DNA of 19,783 nucleotides from contig JAJZLX010000453.1 of assembly GCA_021850555.1 (NCBI GenBank), positions 1-19,783 on the forward strand, written 5' to 3'. This stretch comes from Pseudomonadota bacterium (GTDB lineage: Bacteria; Pseudomonadota; Gammaproteobacteria; Steroidobacterales; Steroidobacteraceae). The position numbers and the translations under genes were made by a program. The notes beneath the pieces are model-generated. The model ran no database searches. It was not told the origin of the DNA and saw only the letters and a program-made list of their open reading frames with translations. This document shows, one piece after another, positions 1 through 8,029 of the stretch (position 1 is the stretch's first letter; each line of letters opens with the position of its first letter).

Positions 1-765
1 ATTTTCATCGTGGGCCTGCCCCGTGCCGGGTCGACGCTGATCGAGCAGATTCTTGCGTCCCACTCGCAGGTCGATGGGACAATGGAGCTACCGAACATCG
101 CGCATCTCGTGTTCGATCTGCACGACCCTGCCCGCCCGCCCGACAATCCGCGTTATCCCGGCGTGCTCGCGGAACTAACCCAGGACGACTGCTTCGGATT
201 CGGCAAACAGTATATCCGCGATACGCGCGTGTACCGTCATGGAAAGCCATTCTTCATCGACAAGTGGCCGGAAAACTTTCAGGACCTGGGCTTCATTCAC
301 CTCATCCTGCCCAACGCCCGGATCATCGACGCACGCCGCGATCCGATGGCCTGCTGCTTCGGCATTTTCAAACAACTTTTCCCTTCCGGATCCGGACCGG
401 AATTCGCATACAGCTTCAAGGATATCGCAGAACGCTATCACCTGTATCTCGAGCTCATGCGTCATTGGGACGCCGTGCTACCCGGCAAGATATTGCGCAT
501 CCAGCACGAGGAATTAGTCACGGATTTCCCGGCCACCGTGCATCGCATCCTCGAATTCTGCGACCTATCACATGAGCCCGCGTGTTTCGAATTTCACAAA
601 ACGGAGCGCGCTGTATACACACCCAGCGCCGAACAGGTCCGTCAGCCGCTCAACCGGGCCGGGCTCGACCAATGGCGCCGCTTCGAGCCGTGGCTGGGAC
701 CGTTGCAGGAGGCCCTCATGGAATTACCACTCACATCATTCGAGCCGCCCGCGACCAACACGTAA
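1..765 (+). CDS. Sulfotransferase family protein, 5'-truncated by window edge
   Basis: About 254 codons of the C-terminal catalytic part of a PAPS-dependent sulfotransferase, which moves a sulfuryl group from PAPS to an acceptor. The frame is open from base 1 (it reads IFIVGLPRAGSTLIEQI), so the true start lies outside the window; the GTG at base 10 falls inside a conserved motif and is unlikely to be the start. The phosphosulfate-binding loop GLPRAGSTL sits at the very beginning. The second PAPS-binding region follows as RIIDARRDPMACCFGIF. This layout resembles bacterial TPR-sulfotransferases, where N-terminal TPR repeats precede the domain, but the TPR part, if present, is not visible. The gene converges on the nicotinate operon with a 98-bp gap in which I see no clear terminator. 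It is probably unrelated to the pathway next door. The acceptor substrate is unknown. Confidence 0.82.
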   Translation: MFIVGLPRAGSTLIEQILASHSQVDGTMELPNIAHLVFDLHDPARPPDNPRYPGVLAELTQDDCFGFGKQYIRDTRVYRHGKPFFIDKWPENFQDLGFIHLILPNARIIDARRDPMACCFGIFKQLFPSGSGPEFAYSFKDIAERYHLYLELMRHWDAVLPGKILRIQHEELVTDFPATVHRILEFCDLSHEPACFEFHKTERAVYTPSAEQVRQPLNRAGLDQWRRFEPWLGPLQEALMELPLTSFEPPATNT

Positions 766-863
766 AATGGGTGGTCACGGCGCAGGCCGCGCTGCATCGA
801 ACGCACTGAACCACGCGAATGAACACCGGAGGGCCACGTCGGCAAGCCGCATTGATGCCGTGC

Positions 864-3800
864 TCACCGCGCCGTCCGCTCGCCCGAGGGGGCCTGCCGC
901 AACCTCGCCGCCGCGTCCTTGAGATTCTTCCATGGCGCAGCTTCCGGGGCGAACCGGGCGCGGATGTAGGCAGCGAGCGCAGCGAGCTGAACGTTGGTCA
1001 GTCTCGATCGGAACGCAGGCATGACCTCGCTGTCGGTGCGGTCGTGCTCGAACCCGTCGAGCACGGTCAGCATGAAGTTATCGGGGCGCGCGGCATGCAC
1101 CGTGCTCGACAATGCAAGCGGCACGGCACGAGCGCGATCCGATTCAGCCGGCGCGTCGTGACAGACCGCGCAGGCCCCGTCGAACAGTCGCGCCCCAGCG
1201 CTTGCCGGGAGTCCCTGCGCTGCGGCTTGATCGGCGGGCTGGGTCTCGCGTTCTTGGGGTTGCGCCGATGTAGCAAACGACGCCAGATATACCGCCATTG
1301 CTCGAATGTCGGAGTCAGGCACCAGACGCAACTCCCGCACGACCGCCGCCATGGGCCCGCCTGCCGCTCCGTGCCGAAGCGAACGGCCCTCCCGCAGGTA
1401 GTCATAGAAATCCTGCACCGTCCAGGGGAGAGGACCCGGACCGGTCCCGTTGAGGGCCGGCGCGTCCCAACCGTCGACGCGGCCCCCGGCAAGATAGTGC
1501 GAGCCGGATTCCTCGGCCCCGAGCAAATTGCGCGGGCTGTGGCAGGCCGCGCAATGGCCGAGGCTCGCAACGAGATAGGCCCCGCGATTCCATTCCCTGG
1601 AACGGCGTGGATCATCGTGGAACTCGCCCGGGCGATGGAACAGCAGATTCCAGACAGCCAGCATGGGACGCAGCGAGAATGGAAATACGAGCTGATTCGG
1701 CCGCGGCGGTGCGCGTGCCGGCGGGGTGCTCATCAGATAGGCGTACAGCGCCTGCAAGTCCGCATCGCTCGCCTTGCTGAAATCCGTATAGGGAAAGACG
1801 GGATAAAGGTATCGGCCGCCGCGACCGACCCCCTCGCGCATGGCGCGCGCGAAGGCGGGATAGGACCACCCGCCGATACCGGTCTGCACATCAGGCGTGA
1901 TATTGGTACTGTAGATGACACCGAACGGCGTCTCGAAGCGCCTGCCGCCAGCATTGCGTTGGCCGCCCGGCGCTGTGTGACAGACCGCGCAATCGCCGAG
2001 CGCCGCAAGTGTTCTGCCCCGCTCAATGGTGGTCGCCGAATAGACCGAGGGATGCGGACGCGGAATGGGGGGGATCGCCGAGCGCCAGGGCCGGATCGCG
2101 AGAAACAGCGCGGCCGCACCGGCACCAAGCGCCAGCAGCCAAGCCCAGAAGCTCTTGTACGCCTGACCTCGGGCCGGGAGCGCAGCGCCGGCACCACCGC
2201 CGGCCGCCTGTAGTCCCGCCAGTATTTTCTCCGGCGTAAAAGGAGGCTCGCGGAAGCGCACGCCCGTCGCGTCGTAGATCGCATTGGCAATGGCCGCCGC
2301 GCTCGGGACCGATGCCGACTCCCCCACGCCCCTCGGCGGCTCGTCCGGTCGCGCCACCATCACGACCTCGATCTCCGGCACCTCCGGAAAGCCCAGGATC
2401 GGGTAACCACCCCATTCGGTCACGGCGACCCCCGTCGACTCGAATCGCACCTGCTCCTTGAGCACGCGCGAGGTCGATTGGATGACATTGCCGTGAATCT
2501 GGTGCTTGACGCCGTCGGGGTTGATCATCAGCCCCGCGTCGTGTCCCACAGTCACCTTCTGTACGCTGACGGCTCCCGTACGGACGTTGACCGCCACGTC
2601 CGCTACCCACGCCGCCCACGCCGCACCGGATCCCGGGAACTTGCTATGAACGTAAAGCGCATAGGCAAGACCCTTACCTCGGCGCACGTCCCCCTCGCCG
2701 CCGAGCGAACCGGGCGCAGCATGCGGTTGCCAACCGGCTCGCTCCGCCGTCGCCTCGATGACGGCCACACCACGCGGGTCGGTGAGGTAGCGTAGCCGAT
2801 ATTCGATAGGGTCCACCCCCGCCATCGCGGCAGCCTCATCGATCCAACTCTCGTGCGCAAACGTGTTGGGCAACGCCGATACGCCGCGCAGCCACGACGC
2901 CCGCACGATCGGCTGCATGTCGTGTACGGTGACGCGCATGTTCGGCAGATCGTATGGCGAGACAGACGTGCGATCTCCCATCTGCCACACGTCGGGCGTC
3001 GCTTTCACCGTGCCCGTGAGCAAAAGCGCAAGAGTACGGGCGCCGTTGGACGGATACCGCGTATGAAGGTCGTAGGAGACCGCGCCACCGCGCTCATCGA
3101 GGGCGCCCTTCACCTCCATCAGCTGCGCGGCGCCCTTCGGCTCCCAGAGGTGCTCCTGCTCGCGGGTGAGCTGCACGCGCACCGGCTGGCCGACGGCCCG
3201 CGAAAGCAGAGCGGCATCCGCCGCGACATCGTCGGCGCAATTGCGGCCGTAGCATCCCGAAGCTTCCATCCGGATGACTTCGACGCGCTCCGGCGGGATG
3301 CCGAGCAACAGAGCCAGATCGCTGCGCAACAGATGGGGATTCTGGGTGCCCGACCAGATACGCACGGCCGAATCGCTCCACTCGGCGACGGCGCACGAGG
3401 GACCGATCGACGCGTGCATCTGATACGGCCACACGTATGTGCGCGCCATCTTGGTCGGTGCGGTAGCGAACGCCCGCTCGACATCCCCCTTATCCTGCAG
3501 CCGCCGCGGCTGCGATGGGTTGGCGCGAAGCGCCTTCGCCAGATCATCCAGACTCCCGAGGGACGGCACGGCCTTCCATTCGACGCGCAGGGCGCTCATG
3601 GCGGCAACCGCGTCCTCCTCGCGCTCGGCAACAACGCCGACGAAGTCCCCGATCGAGACGACCTGCACGATGCTGCTCAGGTGGGCCACGGAGTCTCGAT
3701 CGACCCGAATCAGACTGTTGCCGACGAACTCGCCGGCGTCTATCCCGGCGTAAGGCGGCCGCACGACCCGGCCATGCAGCATCCCGGGCAAGCGCACATC

Positions 3801-4400
3801 GTGCACGTAAATCAATTCGCCCGTCACTTTGGCGGGCAGATCGACGCGTGGAACGGATGTCCCGACGAGTTGATAGCTGGCAGGCGCCTTCACGGGCGCC
3901 GCAACATCCACGATCAGACGCTCACGGCGGCCCCGCACGAGCTCACCGTACGCGAGGCGCCGGCCATCGCCCTCCGAGGAGATCACGCCATTCTTGACGG
4001 TCAACCGCCCGGAATCGGAACCGACCCCGAGTCGCGGTGCAGCGATCTCGAGCAGGCGCCTTCGGGCCTGGGCCGCCGCCGCGCGCAAAGGAACGGCCGA
4101 TATCTGGATGGTTTCACTCGCGATCGTCGGCCCCTGATCGGGCGTGCGCGCCGTATCGCCAAGGATCATCGTGACCCGATCCAGCGTCACGTCGAGCTCT
4201 TCGGCCACGATCTGCGCCAGCGCGGTCCGGACACCGGTGCCGAGATCCACGTGGCCATTGAAACCGTATACCCGCCCGGACTCGTCGATCAAGACAAAGG
4301 GCTCAATCTCCGCCGCCCCGGCGGATGCGGGGCGATACACCAGCAGCGAGTCCGGCAGCGCCATGAGCTGCGCGCCGTCGAGTTGGCCGGGCTCAGGCAT
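864..4400 (-). CDS. nicB: NicB-like molybdopterin and tri-heme cytochrome c subunit of nicotinate/heteroaromatic hydroxylase
   Basis: 1178-aa large subunit of a xanthine-oxidase-family hydroxylase that inserts water-derived oxygen into an N-heteroaromatic ring. Residues 1 to about 730 are the molybdopterin domains. They include GFNGHVDLGTGVRTALAQI (47-65) and the conserved GVGE (691-694), whose Glu694 corresponds to the catalytic base of the family. A single membrane segment lies at about 750-770. Three c-type heme motifs follow: CAVCH (804-808), CAACH (950-954) and CAVCH (1077-1081). This architecture and length match Pseudomonas putida NicB, which makes 6-hydroxynicotinate and passes electrons to cytochromes instead of NAD+. 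The chosen ATG at 4400 lies in an ATGCCTGA overlap of 8 nt with the nicA stop; the reading frame stays open upstream but is not protein-like there. Last gene of the operon. The substrate could be another pyridine or isoquinoline-type ring, since IorB-like relatives share the fold. The subunit type is sure; the nicotinate assignment rests on context. Confidence 0.9.
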   Translation of the reverse strand: MPEPGQLDGAQLMALPDSLLVYRPASAGAAEIEPFVLIDESGRVYGFNGHVDLGTGVRTALAQIVAEELDVTLDRVTMILGDTARTPDQGPTIASETIQISAVPLRAAAAQARRRLLEIAAPRLGVGSDSGRLTVKNGVISSEGDGRRLAYGELVRGRRERLIVDVAAPVKAPASYQLVGTSVPRVDLPAKVTGELIYVHDVRLPGMLHGRVVRPPYAGIDAGEFVGNSLIRVDRDSVAHLSSIVQVVSIGDFVGVVAEREEDAVAAMSALRVEWKAVPSLGSLDDLAKALRANPSQPRRLQDKGDVERAFATAPTKMARTYVWPYQMHASIGPSCAVAEWSDSAVRIWSGTQNPHLLRSDLALLLGIPPERVEVIRMEASGCYGRNCADDVAADAALLSRAVGQPVRVQLTREQEHLWEPKGAAQLMEVKGALDERGGAVSYDLHTRYPSNGARTLALLLTGTVKATPDVWQMGDRTSVSPYDLPNMRVTVHDMQPIVRASWLRGVSALPNTFAHESWIDEAAAMAGVDPIEYRLRYLTDPRGVAVIEATAERAGWQPHAAPGSLGGEGDVRRGKGLAYALYVHSKFPGSGAAWAAWVADVAVNVRTGAVSVQKVTVGHDAGLMINPDGVKHQIHGNVIQSTSRVLKEQVRFESTGVAVTEWGGYPILGFPEVPEIEVVMVARPDEPPRGVGESASVPSAAAIANAIYDATGVRFREPPFTPEKILAGLQAAGGGAGAALPARGQAYKSFWAWLLALGAGAAALFLAIRPWRSAIPPIPRPHPSVYSATTIERGRTLAALGDCAVCHTAPGGQRNAGGRRFETPFGVIYSTNITPDVQTGIGGWSYPAFARAMREGVGRGGRYLYPVFPYTDFSKASDADLQALYAYLMSTPPARAPPRPNQLVFPFSLRPMLAVWNLLFHRPGEFHDDPRRSREWNRGAYLVASLGHCAACHSPRNLLGAEESGSHYLAGGRVDGWDAPALNGTGPGPLPWTVQDFYDYLREGRSLRHGAAGGPMAAVVRELRLVPDSDIRAMAVYLASFATSAQPQERETQPADQAAAQGLPASAGARLFDGACAVCHDAPAESDRARAVPLALSSTVHAARPDNFMLTVLDGFEHDRTDSEVMPAFRSRLTNVQLAALAAYIRARFAPEAAPWKNLKDAAARLRQAPSGERTAR

Positions 4401-4890
4401 GACGCCAGTTCGCCGCGCCTGCGGCCGCGCGCGCGATGGCGCGCACGATCTCCACATGCGCTCCGCAACGACACAGATTGTGGCGCAAGGCCGAGGCGAT
4501 GCCCGCCGCATCGACCCCCGGATTTCGCAGCAGCAACGGCAGCGCCGTCATGATCATGCCGTTGATGCAGTAGCCGCACTGGCCCGCCTGCTCGGCGATG
4601 AAGGCGGCCTGCAGCGCGTGCAGATTCGCCCGAGTGCCCAGACCCTCCAGCGTGACCACGCTCCGGTTGCCGACAGATCCGGTCTTGACGAGGCAAGATC
4701 TCACGGCCGTCTCCCCGAGCAGCACGGTGCAGGCTCCGCACTGTCCCAGGCCGCAGCCGTACTTTGGTCCATTGAGCGCCAGATCGTTCCGCAATACGTA
4801 GAGCAGAGGCACCTGGGGGTCGACACGCACGACGTGCTCGACGCCGTTGACCCTCAACTTGATCGGGACGGGCTCTGCTGATCCGCGCAT
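4393..4890 (-). CDS. nicA: NicA-like [2Fe-2S] subunit of nicotinate/heteroaromatic hydroxylase
   Basis: 165-aa iron-sulfur subunit that carries electrons from the molybdenum centre of NicB to its cytochrome domains. The plant-ferredoxin-type cluster is C46, C51, C54 and C66 (KYGCGLGQCGACTV region). The second, XDH-type cluster is C105, C108, C140 and C142 (GQCGYC and NLCRCG). This is the standard two-cluster arrangement and length of the family. ATG at 4890 gives the expected short N-terminus (MRGSAEPVPIKLRVNG); the frame is open further upstream, but that stretch is inside the CoA-transferase gene. The start lies 37 nt inside the 3' end of the CoA-transferase gene, and the stop overlaps the nicB start, so the three are almost certainly co-transcribed and probably translationally coupled. 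No FAD subunit is encoded nearby, consistent with a cytochrome-linked two-subunit enzyme. Confidence 0.94.
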   Translation of the reverse strand: MRGSAEPVPIKLRVNGVEHVVRVDPQVPLLYVLRNDLALNGPKYGCGLGQCGACTVLLGETAVRSCLVKTGSVGNRSVVTLEGLGTRANLHALQAAFIAEQAGQCGYCINGMIMTALPLLLRNPGVDAAGIASALRHNLCRCGAHVEIVRAIARAAAGAANWRHA

Positions 4891-6173
4891 TGGCTGAAAT
4901 CCCCCTGCACGATACCGCGACGCGCCAGCGCCGCCAGTTCGGGCTCGGTGAGCCGCAACAGTGACTGCAGGACGGCATGTGTGTCGGCGCCGAGGCGCGG
5001 CGGAGTGTGCCGATAACTGACCGCGGTCCGTGATAGACGCAAAGGACTTGCGACCAGCGGAACGCGATGCGACTCGCTGCGCATCTCGATAGCCAGCCCG
5101 CGCGCGCATGCCTGGGCGCTGGCAAAGACATCCGCAATGGAATTCACCGGTCCGCAGGGGACACCCGCCGCCTCGAGGCAGCGCAGCCACCATCGAGTCG
5201 GGTGCCGTTTGATCACGGCGGTGATCAGCGGAACCAGCGTGTCACGGTGCGCGACTCGCGCCTGATTGCTGTCGAAACGAGCATCGCGGACCCATTCCGA
5301 CCGGTCGACGGCCTCACAGAAGCGGACGAACTGAGCGTCGTTTCCGACGGCGATCATCAGATGACCGTCGGCCGTAGGAAAGTCCTGATAAGGCACAATG
5401 CTCGGATGCGCATTGCCCAGACGGCCAGGAGACTCCTCCGTCGTGAGGAAATTCAATGCCTGGTTGGCGAGACATGCAACCTGCACGTCGAACAGAGAAA
5501 TGTCGATATACTGCCCCTCGCCGGTACGGGCGCGATGCTCGAGCGCCGCGAGAATCGCGATCGTCGCGTACAGGCCCGTCATGATGTCGGCGATCGCGAC
5601 CCCGACTTTCTGTGGTCCGTCTCCCGGCTCGCCGTTCGCCCGCCCCGTGACGCTCATCAGCCCGCCCATCGCTTGGATCATCGCGTCATATCCGGGACGA
5701 TTTGCCTCGGGACCGGTCTGGCCGAAGCCCGTGATCGAGCAGAAAATGAGACCAGGATGGCGGGTTTTCAGCGTTTCGTAGTCGAGTCCGTACTGCCTCA
5801 AGCCTCCGACCTTGAAGTTCTCCACGAGCACATCCGACTCGAGCGCCAGCCGCCGGAGAAGCTCCGCGCCGTCCGGCTGCGCGAAGTCGATCGCGACCGA
5901 CCTCTTGTTGCGGTTGGCGCACAGAAAGTAGGCGGAAAGCGCCGTGCCGGAAAGGTACGGCGGGCCCCAACTCCGCGTGTCGTCCCCGGTGCCGGGACGC
6001 TCGATCTTGATGACCTCCGCGCCGAGGTCGCCCAGCGTCTGGGTCGCCCAGGGACCGGCCAGGACTCGAGTCAAGTCCAGCACTCGCACGTGCGCCAGCG
6101 CGGTCGCCCTGTCCGCAGGTGCGGGAGTGGCGGTGATTTCCGGCTCGAGGGCCGGCTGCTCATTCGAGTTCAA
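4854..6173 (-). CDS. Class III (CaiB/BaiF) CoA-transferase
   Basis: 439-aa family III CoA-transferase, which moves CoA between carboxylic acids through an aspartyl-CoA intermediate. The N-terminal signature HVRVLDLTRVLAGPW spans residues 28-42. The predicted catalytic aspartate is Asp163 in RPGYDAMIQAMGG, and GLIFCSITGFGQTGP precedes it at 141-155. The first start codon after the in-frame upstream stop is TTG at 6173, 33 nt beyond the enamidase stop; a GTG at 6089 (Val29) would give a shorter protein beginning at the family consensus, so the start is uncertain. The 3' end overlaps nicA by 37 nt. In this operon a plausible role is to activate a C5 dicarboxylate from ring cleavage, for example glutarate with succinyl-CoA as donor (inference). 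The sequence alone does not fix the acid or the donor. The family call is very secure. Confidence 0.9.
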   Translation of the reverse strand: MNSNEQPALEPEITATPAPADRATALAHVRVLDLTRVLAGPWATQTLGDLGAEVIKIERPGTGDDTRSWGPPYLSGTALSAYFLCANRNKRSVAIDFAQPDGAELLRRLALESDVLVENFKVGGLRQYGLDYETLKTRHPGLIFCSITGFGQTGPEANRPGYDAMIQAMGGLMSVTGRANGEPGDGPQKVGVAIADIMTGLYATIAILAALEHRARTGEGQYIDISLFDVQVACLANQALNFLTTEESPGRLGNAHPSIVPYQDFPTADGHLMIAVGNDAQFVRFCEAVDRSEWVRDARFDSNQARVAHRDTLVPLITAVIKRHPTRWWLRCLEAAGVPCGPVNSIADVFASAQACARGLAIEMRSESHRVPLVASPLRLSRTAVSYRHTPPRLGADTHAVLQSLLRLTEPELAALARRGIVQGDFSQCADQQSPSRSS

Positions 6174-6206
6174 TCGCCTGAATTCCCGTCTGGGCGAGTC
6201 CGAGGC

Positions 6207-7406
6207 TCATCGCGCCCCGTCCTCCACGACTGGTATCTGCGTGGCCGGCGGAGTGTTGCGGCTGCGCCCGCAGCGCGGGACCCCATCGATCAGCACCATG
6301 CCCACTCCCGGAATATCACCGAGCCGCACGCTCTCGAGCAGATCGCGGCCCGCGGTGTGCTGGGCGCGATCGAGAAACACGAGGTCGGCCGCGCGCCCGA
6401 CGGCGATTTCGCCGCAATCGAGGCCGCGCTGCCGTGCCGTATTGCCCGTTGCGTAACAGAACACTTCCTCCGCGGGAATCTCGGCCATGCTCGAGAGCAG
6501 CGCGATCAGACGCAGTATCCCGAGCGGCTGCACACCCGAGCCCGCCGGGCCGTCCGTTCCCAGTATGATCCGGTCGGCGCAACCGAGCTCACGCGCATGC
6601 CGCGCGGCGAGCAGTCCGATCCGCTCATTGCCATTGTGAACGATCTCAATCGCTCGCGTAGAGCGCTCACAGAGTTCGCAGACATGCGAATATGGCAACG
6701 CGGTATGTCCGCCGTTGATATGCCCGATCACGTCGGCGTCCGCCTCCAACACCACATCCTTGTCGATCAGGCCGGAGCCTGGAATGGATGGTCCGCCGGT
6801 GTGGATAGTGCTCTGCAGGCCGTGCTTGCGCGCCCAGGCGACCATCTGCCGAGCTTCCGCGCCGCCCTTGACGGACCCGAGCCCGACTTCTCCGAGGAGC
6901 GTCACCCCGGCCGCCGCGAGCTCGGCGAAGTCCGCCTCGACCATTCCCTGCTCGAGAACTGGCGCGCCCGCCCGCACTTTGACGCCCGCCGGCCTAAACG
7001 CCGCGAAACTGCGCTGCGCGGCGATTGCCAGGGCTTTGACGCCGACGACGTCGCGTGGGCGTCCGGGAAAATGCACTTCTCCCGCTGAGATCAGCGTGGT
7101 CACGCCACCGTTCAACGTCGAGTCGATCCAGTTGAGCTGACTCTGCCGCGGTGTCCAGTCGCCGACCACCGGGTGAACGTGAGAATCAACGAGCCCGGGC
7201 GCGAGCGCCGTGCCGCACGCGTCAATCTTGATGTCCGCATTTTCCAGGTCGCAGTCGCGCTGCCGGCCGACCGCGACGATGCGCCCGCCCTCGATGACGA
7301 CCGTGTCCGCATCGAGTATTGGAGCGGCGAGCCGTCCGGAGAGCATCAAGCCAACGTTGCGGATAACGACTTTCTCCGAGGTTTGCGCCTTTGAGGCTAC
7401 TGTCAT
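6207..7406 (-). CDS. ena: Enamidase-like amidohydrolase (ring-opening of 1,4,5,6-tetrahydro-6-oxonicotinate)
   Basis: 399-aa metal-dependent amidohydrolase. Enamidase of Eubacterium barkeri is an Fe-Zn enzyme of this family that hydrolyses 1,4,5,6-tetrahydro-6-oxonicotinate to ammonia and 2-formylglutarate. From memory, this protein shares that enzyme's distinctive segments. Examples are GGVTTLISAGEVHFPGRP (100-117), IHTGGPSIPGSG (201-212), GHINGG (228-233) and a C-terminal GDIPGVGMVLIDG followed by SRNTPPA. Candidate metal and catalytic residues are His76 and His78 (SHVHP), Glu173 (GEVGLG, in place of the usual carboxylated lysine), His202, His229 and Asp285 (GTDGPAGSG). ATG at 7406 is preceded by GGGAG at good spacing and lies 22 nt after the upstream gene. 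Its presence together with a 6-hydroxynicotinate reductase-like gene is the main reason to read the operon as reductive nicotinate breakdown. Confidence 0.88.
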   Translation of the reverse strand: MTVASKAQTSEKVVIRNVGLMLSGRLAAPILDADTVVIEGGRIVAVGRQRDCDLENADIKIDACGTALAPGLVDSHVHPVVGDWTPRQSQLNWIDSTLNGGVTTLISAGEVHFPGRPRDVVGVKALAIAAQRSFAAFRPAGVKVRAGAPVLEQGMVEADFAELAAAGVTLLGEVGLGSVKGGAEARQMVAWARKHGLQSTIHTGGPSIPGSGLIDKDVVLEADADVIGHINGGHTALPYSHVCELCERSTRAIEIVHNGNERIGLLAARHARELGCADRIILGTDGPAGSGVQPLGILRLIALLSSMAEIPAEEVFCYATGNTARQRGLDCGEIAVGRAADLVFLDRAQHTAGRDLLESVRLGDIPGVGMVLIDGVPRCGRSRNTPPATQIPVVEDGAR

Positions 7407-7428
7407 GTTTCGTTCTCCCGTAACCCGG

Positions 7429-8013
7429 TCAGCGCAAGCCGTCCTCGCCTTTGATCTCGTGCTTCTGCAACCCGCCGACGCGCGGAAGGGGCCGCCCGCT
7501 GTCGGTCACGGCGACTGCGACTACGATCTCGGCCGCACGCGGGGCGTCCGCGACTCGCGCCTCGATGGCGTCAAAGTGGCTGCGAACGAACGCCGCGTCC
7601 TTGTGGCCGAGCGGGACATCGATGGCCGTGCCGAGTCCGCCCACTTTCTTCGCCGAGGGCACCAGCGCCGCGCCCTTTCCGACGGCCCGCCGCAATGGCG
7701 CACCGAGCTTCGGATGCAGGATCGCGGCCGCATGCTCCAATTCACCCTCCTCACCGACGATAGCCGCCTTGCCATAGCTCTCGGCCTGCTCCGGCCGGAT
7801 ACCGAGGGCTTCGACACACTTTTCCCCGAGCAGCGACCCGAGTTCTTCACCGACCGCCACCAGCTCATCCAGGTTTTCCACATAGCGGCCGGCGCAGGGA
7901 TTGGCGATCACCGCCATAGCGAGCGCGCGCCGTGTCGGCGGACGCACCGGGACACCCATCTCGAGGCGCGTTTCCTCGAGCTGTACGACAAATTTGCGGA
8001 TCACGGCACTCAT
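7429..8013 (-). CDS. AA_synth/DUF1185 family protein, second copy
   Basis: 194-aa protein of Pfam AA_synth (PF06684, formerly DUF1185). A structure of the family shows a Bacillus chorismate mutase-like fold, but its reaction is not established. Visible conserved parts are ALAMAVIANPCAGRY (residues about 30-44), YGKAAIVGEEGELEH (80s-90s), VPSAKKVGG and VRSHFDAIEARV. ATG at 8013 is chosen because a strong AGGAG sits 8 nt upstream; the longer frame to 8043 overlaps the preceding gene. It starts 16 nt after the stop of its paralogue and ends 22 nt before the enamidase start, so it is an internal operon gene. The shared motifs suggest a duplicated pair that may form a heteromer. A role between ring reduction and entry into central metabolism is inferred only from position. 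Confidence 0.86.
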   Translation of the reverse strand: MSAVIRKFVVQLEETRLEMGVPVRPPTRRALAMAVIANPCAGRYVENLDELVAVGEELGSLLGEKCVEALGIRPEQAESYGKAAIVGEEGELEHAAAILHPKLGAPLRRAVGKGAALVPSAKKVGGLGTAIDVPLGHKDAAFVRSHFDAIEARVADAPRAAEIVVAVAVTDSGRPLPRVGGLQKHEIKGEDGLR

Positions 8014-8029
8014 GTGGGCATCTCCTGTT

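Noticed and set aside
766..863. Terminator between the convergent sulfotransferase and nicB genes
   Set aside because: I looked for a stem with a T run on either strand and found only weak short complementarities.
819..2213. 464-codon open frame on the + strand
   Set aside because: Antisense to the three-heme part of nicB, whose CxxCH motifs prove the opposite strand is coding.
2853..4553. 566-codon open frame on the + strand
   Set aside because: Antisense to nicB and the end of nicA, with a low-complexity Arg-rich translation and no recognisable motif.
5067..7088. 673-codon open frame on the + strand
   Set aside because: It lies wholly antisense to the CoA-transferase and enamidase genes, is Arg/His/Pro-rich and shows no domain; it is a typical shadow frame of GC-rich coding DNA.
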